64,000 nucleotides of DNA from Desulfobacter curvatus DSM 3379. GTDB taxonomy: Bacteria; Desulfobacterota; Desulfobacteria; Desulfobacterales; Desulfobacteraceae. Below are positions 44,248 through 54,372 of the stretch, in pieces; position 1 is the stretch's first letter, and every line of letters starts with the position of its first letter. The translations under genes were made by a program, and so were the position numbers. The notes beneath the pieces were generated by a model. It was given only the letters and a program-made list of their open reading frames with translations, made no database searches and had not been told where the DNA came from. The stretch covers positions 1-64,000 of the forward strand of contig NZ_KB893112.1 in NCBI RefSeq assembly GCF_000373985.1, read 5' to 3'.

Positions 44248-45948
44248 ATGGAAAAATTAATCCAGCAGTTTATTGACCGGCTTACAACATTTGTCATCCT
44301 GGACCATGACCAAAGGGGAAAAATCAAGGCTGGCTGTGCCAAGGACCCGGCCCGGATGACGGAAATGGCCTGTGACACCAAACTTGTGTCCGAATCCCAA
44401 TCCCTGAAAGCATTAGGGGCGATCTATGGCATTGAATTTCTGGAAGATATCGCTTTTTTAAATCCGGATCTGGCCGTTTCCGAAAAGATTACCCGCAAGT
44501 TTTTGAAAAAAAATCTTATTGTTCCGCTTAAGCCTGAAAATAAAGTTCCGGTTATTGCGCTGAATGATCCATCGGATCTAAGCTATGTGGATGAGGTGGC
44601 CATGCATGCAGGCTTTGGGGACTATACCCTGGCCTTGGCCACAAGAGCCCAGATTCTGAGTGCCATCAACATGATTTTTGACCAGGACGGGCACAGTGTT
44701 CAGAAACTTATGGACGATATGGAAGATGAAGAATTTTTCCACATTGAAGACATTGAGCAGACCGCAGATCTTTTGGATGACACCAGTGATGCCCCGGTCA
44801 TCCGCCTGGTCAACCAGATGATTTCCCAGTCGGTTAAGGCAGGTGCCAGCGATATTCACATCGAACCGTTCCAGGATGAACTTGTTGTCCGGTACCGTAT
44901 TGACGGTATTTTGTATCCCATGATGACCCCGCCCAAAATGTTTCAGTCCAGCCTGATTTCCAGGGTTAAAGTCATGGCCAAGATGAATATTGCCGAAAAG
45001 CGGGTTCCCCAGGACGGCCGGGCCCAGGTGCGGCTGGGAAACCAGGAAATTGACATGCGTATCTCAACGGTGCCCACCAATTATGGCGAGCGCCTGGTGA
45101 TCCGGTTGTTGAACAAGTCCGGATATTTTATGCAGATTTTAGAATTCGGCCTGTCCCCTGACAATGAACGGCACCTGCATGATATTTTCCGGCAGAATCA
45201 CGGCATTGTCTTGGTTACAGGTCCCACGGGCAGTGGAAAAACCACCACCTTGTATGCAGGATTGTCTGAGATCAACACCCCGGACCGGTCTATCATCACG
45301 GTTGAGGACCCGGTGGAGTACAACCTGAAGGGCGTGGGCCAGATCCAGGTCAACCAGAAAACCGGCCTGACATTTGCCCGGGGGCTTCGATCCATTGTCC
45401 GCCAGGACCCGGACGTCATTCTCATTGGTGAGATCCGTGACATTGAAACGGCTGAAATTGCCATTCAGTCGGCGTTGACCGGGCATCTTGTGTTTTCCAC
45501 CCTTCACACCAATGATGCCCCCGGTGCGGTGACTCGCCTGGTGGACCTAGGCGTGGAACCCTACCTGATCACCTCATCGGTGAATCATGTCATTGCCCAG
45601 CGTCTTGTCCGGGTGCTCTGCCCTCATTGCCGGGAGCAATTTACCCTTTCCCATGCAGATCTGAGCAGTTTTCAAAGCACAAACGGTCTTGCCCCCGGGC
45701 AGGCGGTGTTTAAGCCCAAAGGCTGCCCAAAATGTTTTAACACAGGATATTTTGGACGCCAGGCCATTATGGAGATTCTGCCCCTGGATGAGGAATTGAA
45801 ATCACTTATCCTGGAAACCTCGGATGCCAACCTGATCAAGGAGGCTGCAATCAAAAAAGGGATGAAAACCCTAAGAACCGACGGGTTGACCAAAGTGGCC
45901 CAGGGCATCACTTCCCTTCGAGAGGTGCTGCGCGTCACCCAGGAATAG
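44248..45948 (+). CDS. gspE: Type II secretion ATPase GspE
   Basis: 566 residues, directly behind gspD. N-terminal domain then ASDIHIEP, Walker A GPTGSGKTT, IITVEDPVEY, Walker B VILIGEIRD, LVFSTLHTND, and zinc tetra-Cys (CPHC, CPKCFNTG). It drives pseudopilus assembly. All motifs are intact. It ends 15 bp before the convergent M48 gene, closing the operon. Confidence 0.94.
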   Translation: MEKLIQQFIDRLTTFVILDHDQRGKIKAGCAKDPARMTEMACDTKLVSESQSLKALGAIYGIEFLEDIAFLNPDLAVSEKITRKFLKKNLIVPLKPENKVPVIALNDPSDLSYVDEVAMHAGFGDYTLALATRAQILSAINMIFDQDGHSVQKLMDDMEDEEFFHIEDIEQTADLLDDTSDAPVIRLVNQMISQSVKAGASDIHIEPFQDELVVRYRIDGILYPMMTPPKMFQSSLISRVKVMAKMNIAEKRVPQDGRAQVRLGNQEIDMRISTVPTNYGERLVIRLLNKSGYFMQILEFGLSPDNERHLHDIFRQNHGIVLVTGPTGSGKTTTLYAGLSEINTPDRSIITVEDPVEYNLKGVGQIQVNQKTGLTFARGLRSIVRQDPDVILIGEIRDIETAEIAIQSALTGHLVFSTLHTNDAPGAVTRLVDLGVEPYLITSSVNHVIAQRLVRVLCPHCREQFTLSHADLSSFQSTNGLAPGQAVFKPKGCPKCFNTGYFGRQAIMEILPLDEELKSLILETSDANLIKEAAIKKGMKTLRTDGLTKVAQGITSLREVLRVTQE

Positions 45949-45962
45949 GCTTTATTCCCCTT

Positions 45963-47306
45963 TTATTTGATATAGTTCCATGCTTTAAGCCGCTTATAGG
46001 CATACTGGCTGTACTTATTTGACGCATAATCGATTTCTTTGAGATAAGCCGCATATGCTTGGGCTGCTGGCTGTTTTTTTCCGGCCATGTCCAGGGCGTA
46101 ACCCTGAAAAAAAGTTGTCTGGGGATTTCCCGGCAACAGCCTGCTGCATGCCGTAAAATCCTCATGGGCCTGCATAGGCTTTTTTAAAGCCAGATTGGCA
46201 AGCCCTGAAATATAATGTCCCTGGTTTTCCCCGGGGTAAATCTGTTTGGCAAGGCCGGCATGGTATGCGGCGTTCTTATTTTTTCCCCGGATCAGCATGC
46301 ACTTAGCTGTCATTACCTGGGCCGTATAATCATTGTCTTTTAATTTGAGTGCTGACATCAACGCATCTTCGGCCTGACTATATTGCTCTTTGGCCAGAAA
46401 GTTATCTGCCTCCTGGAGTTTGACGATCATGGCTTTCTGAGACCTTAGATTCGATGTGTGGTCCATATACCGGTCACGGTACAGGCTTCGGGAATGGGTG
46501 TCCCGGTATATTCCGTTGTCCCTGTTTCTGGCGGCGTCCAGCCGTTCCCGGCTCATGGGATGGGTGGCAAACAGGATCTGGGTTGAACTGGGTTTTGTGC
46601 TGTTCATTTGGTTGAGCATTTCCATCAGGCCAGTGAAACCTTTGGCGTTGTAGCCGGATCGGGCCATGTACTGGTGCCCTAAAGCATCGGCCTCACGCTC
46701 GTTATCCCGGGAGTATTTGGAAAGGAACAACCCCTGTCCCAGGCTTCCAAGCTTTTGGGTCCAATCACCTAATCCGGCACCCTGGGTCTCTACTGCCGCT
46801 GAAAGGCCTGCCACCAGGATGGACGAGATCTGTCCTTTGGATTGCTGTTCAGCCGTATGCCGTGCGTTGACATGCCCCAGTTCGTGCCCCAGAAGTGAGG
46901 CCAGTTCGGCCTCATTGTCAAGCTCCAGCAAAATTCCACGGGTCACGGCGATGGAGCCGCCGGGGAAGGCATAGGCGTTTATATAGGTGGCATTGACCAC
47001 CTGGAAATTATAGGGCATGTCGGGCCGATGCACCTGGGGCAACATGGATCTGCCTACGCCGGAAACATACCGGTTCAATTCGTTATCCTGGGTTACGCCG
47101 TAGTCCGAAGAAAATTGAAAGGGCGACTGTTGTCGATCTATGGCAATTTCCTGATTTCGGCTCATGAACATCAACTGTTTTTGGCCGGTGACCGGATCAA
47201 TGGCGCATCCCTGGAAAAGCCCCGCCCCTGACAGGGTTACAGCCGTTGCGGTACAGCTTTTCAAAAAGTCCCGCCGGGTCATTCCGGTGTTTTTTATCTG
47301 TTCCAT
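45963..47306 (-). CDS. M48 family metallopeptidase with TPR repeats (BepA-like)
   Basis: 447 residues. The N-terminus has MTRRDFLKSCTATAVTLSGAGL, a twin-arginine-type signal, then a Cys (FQGCA) that suits a lipid-anchored form. The zinc site is LLGHELGHVNARH with a downstream Glu in NEREADALG. TPR-like helices (about 290-447: QAEDALMSALKLKDND) follow. Family members such as BepA clear misassembled outer-membrane proteins in the periplasm. That role here is inferred. Confidence 0.87.
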   Translation of the reverse strand: MEQIKNTGMTRRDFLKSCTATAVTLSGAGLFQGCAIDPVTGQKQLMFMSRNQEIAIDRQQSPFQFSSDYGVTQDNELNRYVSGVGRSMLPQVHRPDMPYNFQVVNATYINAYAFPGGSIAVTRGILLELDNEAELASLLGHELGHVNARHTAEQQSKGQISSILVAGLSAAVETQGAGLGDWTQKLGSLGQGLFLSKYSRDNEREADALGHQYMARSGYNAKGFTGLMEMLNQMNSTKPSSTQILFATHPMSRERLDAARNRDNGIYRDTHSRSLYRDRYMDHTSNLRSQKAMIVKLQEADNFLAKEQYSQAEDALMSALKLKDNDYTAQVMTAKCMLIRGKNKNAAYHAGLAKQIYPGENQGHYISGLANLALKKPMQAHEDFTACSRLLPGNPQTTFFQGYALDMAGKKQPAAQAYAAYLKEIDYASNKYSQYAYKRLKAWNYIK

Positions 47307-47443
47307 AATCCTCCTGGGTCTTTTTTAGTTCCGGTACGTGCTGTGGCCGGATATGCATAATGAAATTTGATATGCCTTTATTGTTACGCCGATACTATAG
47401 CTACGTGGAACGTTGTTCGTCAAGACCGGATATCATGGCTTTT

Positions 47444-48109
47444 TTAATCCGCAGGGCGGCTCTTTTCCTCCGTTGATTTACGTTTGGTTGCCACTCCCGT
47501 TTGTATCCCCGCTAAAGAAAAATCAGCAATATGTCTGGCCAGTTTCCGGCTCAGTTCAGGACTGATGGTTTGTCCCAGCAGATATTCAAGGTCACTGCCT
47601 TTAATGTTCACAAAAATGCGGCATTGGTTGATAATACTTAACTCACAAAACCTTATGTCCAGATCCGAGACCCCGGGGCCTATAATATCCCGAAGAATGC
47701 CGTGCAGTATTCGCCTTGTGGGCTCAATTGCTTTGTGCCATGAGTTTTGGACCAGCCCGGTGGGATTGACCAATTCCATCAGATATAGCCGGTTGAACAG
47801 AGAAACATCTCCTTCCCCGGAAAAATTTTGAATAAGTGCATGGATATAGGCCCGTAAACGATCCTGGGCCGAGGCAGTAACCGGATCACAAAAAGCCGGC
47901 GCCCCCATTTTTTCAAACGCATGCTGCCAGGCCTCACCATACAAATTTTTTTTATCCCCAAAGTAATAATTGACTGAAGAAAGATTACTCCCGGCCCGTT
48001 TACATATCTCTGATACCCTTGCATCACGGAATCCTTTTTGGGAAAATACCTCACAGGCTGCATTCAATAGGCTTAATCTGGTTTTTTTGCCGTCTTTTCT
48101 TTTGATCAT
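47444..48109 (-). CDS. TetR family repressor (CecR-like)
   Basis: 221 residues. N-terminal helix-turn-helix (LLNAACEVFSQKGF, VSEICKRAGSNLSSVNYYFGDK) then a ligand-binding domain with the DUF1956-like CecR pattern (NPTGLVQNSWHKAIEP). It is divergent from an RND pump, and a 28-bp palindrome lies in the gap, so it very likely represses the pump and itself. The ligand is unknown. Confidence 0.88.
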   Translation of the reverse strand: MIKRKDGKKTRLSLLNAACEVFSQKGFRDARVSEICKRAGSNLSSVNYYFGDKKNLYGEAWQHAFEKMGAPAFCDPVTASAQDRLRAYIHALIQNFSGEGDVSLFNRLYLMELVNPTGLVQNSWHKAIEPTRRILHGILRDIIGPGVSDLDIRFCELSIINQCRIFVNIKGSDLEYLLGQTISPELSRKLARHIADFSLAGIQTGVATKRKSTEEKSRPAD

Positions 48110-48360
48110 AGGTGTTTCTCTGGTCTACTAAATTAAAAGCATATTTGATAAAAAAACAAACCGGACAAAAAAATTGCCGGAACCAATACTACCTTCACCG
48201 ATATACAAAATCAAATTTAAAGTCCGAAACAGAACTCCTCCAACGGATATTTCAGTTTTTAAAACCGGGTATCCGTCCGAACAGCTCAAACGATGTCGGG
48301 TTTCTCTTTTTTAATCAACCATTGACATCATTTCGATTAATCTTTAATAGTTGTTAGTCT

Positions 48361-48388
48361 ATTATCTTAAAAATCTTTTTAAGATAAT
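48361..48388. promoter_or_regulatory. Perfect 28-bp palindrome upstream of RND pump (TetR operator)
   Basis: ATTATCTTAAAAA at 48361-48373 and TTTTTAAGATAAT at 48376-48388 are exact reverse complements around a TC centre. It ends 26 bp before the acrA-like start and lies in the 305-bp gap (48110-48414) between the TetR gene and the pump. No other gene is seen in the gap. AGAGGA at 48405-48410 is the pump's Shine-Dalgarno sequence. The arms are long enough for a TetR dimer pair. Binding is inference. Confidence 0.75.
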
Positions 48389-48414
48389 CAACCCAATTTA
48401 TGTAAGAGGAAATA

Positions 48415-49764
48415 ATGTGCATGCAATCCATCCATCAAAAGGCTTTTATAACTGCAATTATACCGGCCTTGCTGCTAATCTTTCTGACGGCGGGCTGCGA
48501 TTCCCGGCAGCAAGCCCCATCCGGCTCCTCAATGCCCAGAGTATCCGTTATAACCGTGCAACCCGGAAAAATCAGTCTTTCAACTGAATTGCCCGGCCGT
48601 ACGTCCGCTTACCGCATTGCGGAAATTCGGCCCCAGGTCAACGGGTTGCTGCAGAAACGGCTGTTTACGGAAGGCAGCGATGTCAATGCCGGCCAAGTCC
48701 TTTACCAAATTGATCCCGCACCGTTTCTGGCGGACGTCGACAATGCCGCCGCAAATCTTTCGGCCATGTTGAAAAGCGCTGACCAGGCACGCGCTGCGTT
48801 GAAAGCAAGCGTTGCCGATGTGGCCCGGCTTAGGGTCACTTTGGAACTTGCCAAAACGAATCGAGGCCGGTATGAAACTGCGCATGAGAAAGAAGCTGTT
48901 TCAACAATCCAGCGTGACCAGGCAGTGACGGAGGCCAAGGCAGCCGAATCCACACTAAAGGCTGCTGAGGCTCAGGTGGAAAGCCAGCGTGAAGCTGTGG
49001 CCGTCGCCCAGGCAAGCATTGCCCAGGCCAGGGCCGCGTTAAAGACAGCCCGCATTAATCTGGGATATACGAAAGTCACCGCACCCATTTCCGGCCGTAT
49101 CGGCAGGTCCAGTGTAACGGAAGGCGCCATCGTGACCGCCTATCAACCCGCAGCCATGACCACCATTCAACAGCTTGACCGTATTTATGTGGATGTGCCG
49201 CAATCCACCACTGAATTACTGCGCCTGAAGCAACGGATGAAAGAGGGTCGGCTCCACCAGGATGGAGCAGACCGGCAAGTAGTCAAACTCATTCTGGAAG
49301 ACGACACAAAGTATCCCCAAGACGGCAGTCTGCAATTCAGTGACGTGACTGTTGATCCGACAACCGGCTCCGTTATTTTGAGGATGGTGTTTCCCAATCC
49401 TGACAGTATCCTTCTGCCGGGCATGTTCGTCCGTGCGGTGATTAACGAAGGCGTTAACCCGCAAGCCATCCTTATCCCTCAGCAATGTGTATCCCGAGAT
49501 CACAGAGGAAACCCTTTTGTGTTGATTGTCGATGTCGAAGGCAAGGTCGTACTGCGTATGGTTACCCTTGACCGTGCCATAGACGATAAATGGCTGGTCT
49601 CGGCAGGCCTTGCTCCCGGGGACCGGGTGATTGTCGAGGGTATGCTGATGCTACGCCCCGGGACAATGGTCAATACAGTCCCTTTTAGTGAATCAAAAAC
49701 CGTATCCGGGCCTGGGGCCGAATCCGGCATACCGGCTGCACCACATAAAGATGGGGGTGATTGA
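48415..49764 (+). CDS. RND efflux membrane fusion protein (AcrA-like lipoprotein)
   Basis: 449 residues. A lipoprotein signal (LLLIFLTAGC) is followed by the MFP fold: beta-barrel/lipoyl halves (RPQVNGLLQKRLFTEGSDV) around an Ala-rich coiled-coil hairpin (about 95-200), then GYTKVTAPISGRIG and the C-terminal domain. It bridges the inner-membrane pump and the outer-membrane channel. Its stop overlaps the pump gene start (TGATG). Drug or solvent range is unknown. Confidence 0.92.
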   Translation: MCMQSIHQKAFITAIIPALLLIFLTAGCDSRQQAPSGSSMPRVSVITVQPGKISLSTELPGRTSAYRIAEIRPQVNGLLQKRLFTEGSDVNAGQVLYQIDPAPFLADVDNAAANLSAMLKSADQARAALKASVADVARLRVTLELAKTNRGRYETAHEKEAVSTIQRDQAVTEAKAAESTLKAAEAQVESQREAVAVAQASIAQARAALKTARINLGYTKVTAPISGRIGRSSVTEGAIVTAYQPAAMTTIQQLDRIYVDVPQSTTELLRLKQRMKEGRLHQDGADRQVVKLILEDDTKYPQDGSLQFSDVTVDPTTGSVILRMVFPNPDSILLPGMFVRAVINEGVNPQAILIPQQCVSRDHRGNPFVLIVDVEGKVVLRMVTLDRAIDDKWLVSAGLAPGDRVIVEGMLMLRPGTMVNTVPFSESKTVSGPGAESGIPAAPHKDGGD

Positions 49765-52700
49765 TGTTATCTCGATTTTTTTTGGCTCGGCCTGTCTTTG
49801 CCTGGGTTATCGCCATCATCATTATGACCGTCGGACTGCTGGCGATTTACAACCTGCCCATATCCCAGAACCCGTCCATCGCCCCGCCGTCCATCGCTAT
49901 TGATTCATATTATCCCGGCGCCTCGGCCGAGACCGTTGAAAATACGGTGACCCAGATCATTGAGCAGAAAATGACCGGCTTGGGCGATATGATCTATTTT
50001 TCCGGCACCAGTTCGTCTTCCGGTGCATCCCGCATTGAGCTGACCTTCACTCCGGGGACCGATCCGGATCTTGCCTGGTCCAAGGTGCAAAACAAGCTGC
50101 AGTTGGCCATGGCAAGCCTGCCCGATGTGGTCCAGCGGCAGGGGGTCAAGGTCAGCAAGTCAACCCGTAACTACTTGATGATCGTGGGGCTGATCTCCGA
50201 GGACGGCAGCATGGACGGCTTGGACCTGCGGGACTACGCCCAGTCCAATCTGGAAAAGGTCTTGTCCCGGGTGCGGGGGGTGGGCGAAGTTGAGAATTTC
50301 GGCACCCAATATGCCATTCGGGTCTGGGTCGATCCCGACAAGCTGACCAATTATCAATTGACCATGGAAGATGTTATCCTGGCACTTCAGGACTACAATG
50401 TAGAGGTTTCCGCCGGTCAGTTCGGCGGAGCCCCGGCCCGGGAAGGGCAACGAATGAATATCTCCATTGTCGTTCAGCATCTGCTTAAAACCCCGGATGA
50501 GTTCGCCGCCATCCCCATCCGTACCAACACCGATGGGTCGGTGGTCCGCATCAAGGATATCGGCCGCACGGAACTGGGAACCGAACGCTACGACGTTGTG
50601 GCCAGATACAATGGAAAAGCGTCTGCTGCCATGGCCATCCGCCAGGAGGCCGGCGCCAATGCCCTGGAAACCGCCAATGCCGTTAAAGAGACACTCAAGG
50701 AGATGGGCCGGTATTTTCCCCACGGCATGAAGGTGATCTATCCTTACGACACCACGCCTTTTACCGTGGTGGCCATTGACGAGGTGGTCAAAACCCTGTT
50801 CGAGGCCATCTTTCTGGTCTTTATCATTATGTATCTTTTCATGGGTAATATCCGGGCTACCCTCATCCCAACCATTGCGGTGCCGGTGGTGTTGCTGGGA
50901 ACCTTTGCGGTTCTGGGATTTTTTGGATTTTCCATCAACATGATGACCATGTTCGCCATGGTGCTATCCATTGGTCTGCTGGTGGACGATGCCATTGTGG
51001 TCGTGGAAAATGTGGAACGGATCATGGCCGAGGAGGGACTTCCACCAAGGGAGGCCACGGCCAAGTCCATGGACGAGATCACCAGTGCGTTGATCGGCAT
51101 TGGTCTGGTGCTTTCGGCGGTTTTTGGTCCCATGGCCTTTTTCCAGGGGTCCACCGGTGTTCTTTATCGTCAGTTTTCCGTTACCATTATCGCATCCATG
51201 CTGCTTTCGGTGGTTGTGGCCCTGATCCTGACTCCGGTACTTTGTGCTTCGTTTCTTAAACCGATACCCCACGGCCATCATGCTTCAGACAATGCGGTCT
51301 TCTTCCTGCGTCCTTTTTTCAGGTGGTTCGACAATAGTTTCATCAGGGTCAGGCGCTTTTATGTAGGCATTGTCAGCCGGTCATTTACAAGAACACTGCG
51401 CTATCTGGTGATCTACGTTTTGATTGTCGCAACTGTGGGGTTTCTGTTTCAACGGATGACCAGTTCTTATCTCCCGGATGAAGATCAGGGGGTTCTGTTG
51501 GTTCAAGTCACACTTCCGTCGGCTTCAACCGTGGAGCAGACCCGGAGGGTAATGGAAAAAATTGAGGATTATTTTTTGACACATGAAAAAGAGAGTGCAG
51601 CGTCCTTTATGTCGGTGGCCGGCATCAGCTTTTCCGGCCAGGCCCAGAACGTGGGCCTGGGATTCGTCAAACTCAAAGACTGGGAACTGCGCGACCGGCC
51701 GGACTTGAAGGTTAAGGCGATTATCGGCAGGGCCATGGGGGCTTTGTCACAAATAATTGAAGCCCGGATATTCGTCTTTTCCCCGCCCGCTGTGGTGGAA
51801 CTGGGAAATGCCAGCGGATTCGATTTTCAACTGCAGGACCGCGGCGGTCTAGGCCACGAAAAATTGATGGCGGCACGCAACCAGCTCCTCGGCATGGCGG
51901 CACAGGATGAGCGGTTGACCAGGGTCCGGCCCAATGGAATGGAAGATGTCCCCGAGTACCGGATTGATGTGGACTGGAATAAAGCCGGAGCCATGGGGGT
52001 TCCCATAACTTCCATCCACAACACGATTTCATCGGCCTTCGGCAGCGCCTATGTCAATGATTTTATCCAGGCCGGGCGGGTCAAACGCGTCTTTGTGCAG
52101 GCAGACGCGCCTTATCGCATGCTGCCTAAGGACTTGGAGAAACTTTATGTGCGTAACAACCAGGGCAAGATGGTCCCCTTCTCATCATTTGCCTCGGGCC
52201 GGTGGACATTTGGATCGCCAAAGCTGGAACGTTACAATGCTTTTCCATCCATCAACATCTGGGGGGACCCTGCGCCGGGGGGCAGTTCCGGTGAGGCCAT
52301 GTCGATCATGGAAGAACTGGCTGCCAAGTTGCCCCAGGGAATCGGCTTTGACTGGACCGGCCTGTCCTATCAGGAACGAATAGCAACAGCACAGGGGCCT
52401 ATCCTTTATGCTTTTTCTATTTTTGTAATTTTTCTTTGCGTGGCAGCCCTGTATGAAAGCTGGTCAATTCCTTTTGTTAACCTGTTGATGCTGCCTTTGG
52501 GTGTATTCGGTGCGATACTGGCGACATCAATGCGCGGACTGCACAATGATGTTTACTTCCAGATCGGGTTTTTAACCACACTTGGCCTTTCGACAAAAAA
52601 CGCCATTTTGATTATTCAGTTTATCAAGGAGCGTATGGCACACAAAGAAAGCCTCATTGATGCAACGCTTGGCGCCGCCAAAACACGGTTTCGACCGGTT

Positions 52701-52943
52701 ATGATGACCTCTCTGGCATTTTTCTTCGGCGTTCTGCCGCTGGCCATCAGCACCGGTGCCGGTGCCGGGGCAATGAATGCCATTGGCACGGCCGTTTGCG
52801 GCGGCATGCTCTCTGCGACGTTCATTGATCTCATTTTCATTCCCATCTTTTTTGTCTTGGTATCACGATTGTTCAAGAGAAAAGAAAAAGAACCCGTTTC
52901 CGAACGGAATATGGATACTACCGCGTCCGAGGAGGTTCGTTGA
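49764..52943 (+). CDS. RND multidrug efflux transporter (AcrB/HAE1 family)
   Basis: 1059 residues, normal for AcrB. Starts MLSRFFLARPVFAWVIAI, 12 membrane helices, with the proton relay Asp pair in SIGLLVDDAIVVVENVER and a Lys region STKNAILIIQF, plus two large periplasmic loops (WVDPDKLTNYQLTMEDV). It exports amphiphilic drugs by proton antiport as a trimer. All relay residues appear present. I use ATG 49764, not the TTG 3 bp before. Confidence 0.94.
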   Translation: MLSRFFLARPVFAWVIAIIIMTVGLLAIYNLPISQNPSIAPPSIAIDSYYPGASAETVENTVTQIIEQKMTGLGDMIYFSGTSSSSGASRIELTFTPGTDPDLAWSKVQNKLQLAMASLPDVVQRQGVKVSKSTRNYLMIVGLISEDGSMDGLDLRDYAQSNLEKVLSRVRGVGEVENFGTQYAIRVWVDPDKLTNYQLTMEDVILALQDYNVEVSAGQFGGAPAREGQRMNISIVVQHLLKTPDEFAAIPIRTNTDGSVVRIKDIGRTELGTERYDVVARYNGKASAAMAIRQEAGANALETANAVKETLKEMGRYFPHGMKVIYPYDTTPFTVVAIDEVVKTLFEAIFLVFIIMYLFMGNIRATLIPTIAVPVVLLGTFAVLGFFGFSINMMTMFAMVLSIGLLVDDAIVVVENVERIMAEEGLPPREATAKSMDEITSALIGIGLVLSAVFGPMAFFQGSTGVLYRQFSVTIIASMLLSVVVALILTPVLCASFLKPIPHGHHASDNAVFFLRPFFRWFDNSFIRVRRFYVGIVSRSFTRTLRYLVIYVLIVATVGFLFQRMTSSYLPDEDQGVLLVQVTLPSASTVEQTRRVMEKIEDYFLTHEKESAASFMSVAGISFSGQAQNVGLGFVKLKDWELRDRPDLKVKAIIGRAMGALSQIIEARIFVFSPPAVVELGNASGFDFQLQDRGGLGHEKLMAARNQLLGMAAQDERLTRVRPNGMEDVPEYRIDVDWNKAGAMGVPITSIHNTISSAFGSAYVNDFIQAGRVKRVFVQADAPYRMLPKDLEKLYVRNNQGKMVPFSSFASGRWTFGSPKLERYNAFPSINIWGDPAPGGSSGEAMSIMEELAAKLPQGIGFDWTGLSYQERIATAQGPILYAFSIFVIFLCVAALYESWSIPFVNLLMLPLGVFGAILATSMRGLHNDVYFQIGFLTTLGLSTKNAILIIQFIKERMAHKESLIDATLGAAKTRFRPVMMTSLAFFFGVLPLAISTGAGAGAMNAIGTAVCGGMLSATFIDLIFIPIFFVLVSRLFKRKEKEPVSERNMDTTASEEVR

Positions 52944-52944
52944 G

Positions 52945-54372
52945 ATGATAAGAAACATACTGGTAATTATGGGTGTCTTTGTTTGCTTAGGTGGTTGTTC
53001 CCTGGCACCCAAATACCAACAACCCGGGATACCCATTTCAGAGACCTGGCCCCAGGGCGAAGCTTACGAGAACACCCAAGCCGTATCCGGAATACCGACA
53101 GCCCAGGAGTTGAACTGGCAAGACTTTTTTACCGACCAGAAGCTCAAAAAAATTATTGAAACGGCTTTGGACAATAACCGTGATCTGAGAATCGCCGTTT
53201 TAAACGTGGAAAAGGCGCGTGCGCAGTATGGTGTCCGACGGGCTGAGCTGTTTCCTGCGGTTGATGCCTCCGGCGCATGGACCAAGCAGCGCCGGTCAAA
53301 AGACCTTATTGATCCTGAGGAATCCAGGACCGTGGAGCAGTATAGTGCTGATCTGGGAATTGCCTCCTGGGAGATCGATTTTTTCGGACGGATCCGGAGC
53401 CTTAAAGATCAGGCACTGGAAGAATATATGGCCACAGAGCAGGCCTGCCGCAGTGCACAGATTGCACTGATATCCGAGGTTGCCAGGGCCTATCTGACAC
53501 TTGCGGCAGACAAGGAGAGTCTTAATCTGGCCCGGTTTACGTTTAAGAGTCAGCAGGATTCTTATAATCTCATTCTGGGAAACTATCAGATAGGGCTGGC
53601 GACCAGGATTGACCTGCGCCGTGCGCAGACCCAGGCAGATGTCGCACAAAGGGATGTGCAGCGCTACATACAACTTGCGGCCCAGGACCGGAATGCATTA
53701 AACCTTTTGGCCGGAACACAAGTCCCAGACGCGATGTTGCCGGTTGACCTGGGCAGTGTTCCCCCCGTTAGTGAGATCAGTGCCGGCCTATCCTCCCGGG
53801 TGCTTTTGAACCGGCCGGATATTGTTGCCGCCGAACACCGGCTTAAAGGGGCATATGCGTTTATCGGTGCCGCACGGGCAGCCTTTTTCCCCCGTATCTC
53901 CCTGACCGCTTCCATGGGAACGGCAAGTGATGAGCTATCCGGGCTGTTTGGTGCCGGATCTGGTACCTGGAACTTTGCACCCCGGATCGCCATGCCGATT
54001 TTCGACCCCCGTATCTGGGCAGCGCTGCGGGTCAGTAAGGCAGACCGGAAAATCATCCTGGCCGAATATGAGAAAACCATCCAGACAGCCTTCAGAGAGA
54101 CAGCCGACGCGCTTGCCGTTCAGGGAACCATAGACCGGCAGGTTGCGGCACAGGAATCCATTGTTGACGCGACAACAGAGACGTACAGCCTCTCAAATGA
54201 ACGATACAATCTGGGGATAGACGGTTATCTCAGCGTGCTGGATGCGCATCGGTCGCTCTACGCACAGCAGCAGACCCTGATATCCCTCCAATTGGCAAAG
54301 ACGGCAAACCAGATAACGCTTTATGCGGTATTGGGCGGAGGTGGCAGACCCTTTCAGTCCACCAAGTTATAA
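52945..54372 (+). CDS. Outer-membrane efflux channel (OprM/NodT family lipoprotein)
   Basis: 475 residues. Lipoprotein signal MIRNILVIMGVFVCLGGC then SLAPKYQQP, the NodT/OprM beginning. Two repeats of long helices with VEKARAQYG, YLTLAADKE and ALAVQGTID-type segments. It is the TolC-like exit duct of the pump. GGAGG lies upstream and the start is 2 bp after the transporter stop, which excludes the longer 52777 start that overlaps the transporter. Confidence 0.93.
   Translation: MIRNILVIMGVFVCLGGCSLAPKYQQPGIPISETWPQGEAYENTQAVSGIPTAQELNWQDFFTDQKLKKIIETALDNNRDLRIAVLNVEKARAQYGVRRAELFPAVDASGAWTKQRRSKDLIDPEESRTVEQYSADLGIASWEIDFFGRIRSLKDQALEEYMATEQACRSAQIALISEVARAYLTLAADKESLNLARFTFKSQQDSYNLILGNYQIGLATRIDLRRAQTQADVAQRDVQRYIQLAAQDRNALNLLAGTQVPDAMLPVDLGSVPPVSEISAGLSSRVLLNRPDIVAAEHRLKGAYAFIGAARAAFFPRISLTASMGTASDELSGLFGAGSGTWNFAPRIAMPIFDPRIWAALRVSKADRKIILAEYEKTIQTAFRETADALAVQGTIDRQVAAQESIVDATTETYSLSNERYNLGIDGYLSVLDAHRSLYAQQQTLISLQLAKTANQITLYAVLGGGGRPFQSTKL

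Noticed and set aside
49761..49763. TTG as the RND transporter start
   Set aside because: ATG 49764 follows directly and fits the family N-terminus.
52777..52944. Extended start for the efflux channel gene
   Set aside because: It would overlap the transporter coding region in another frame; GGAGG and a lipoprotein signal mark the 52945 start.
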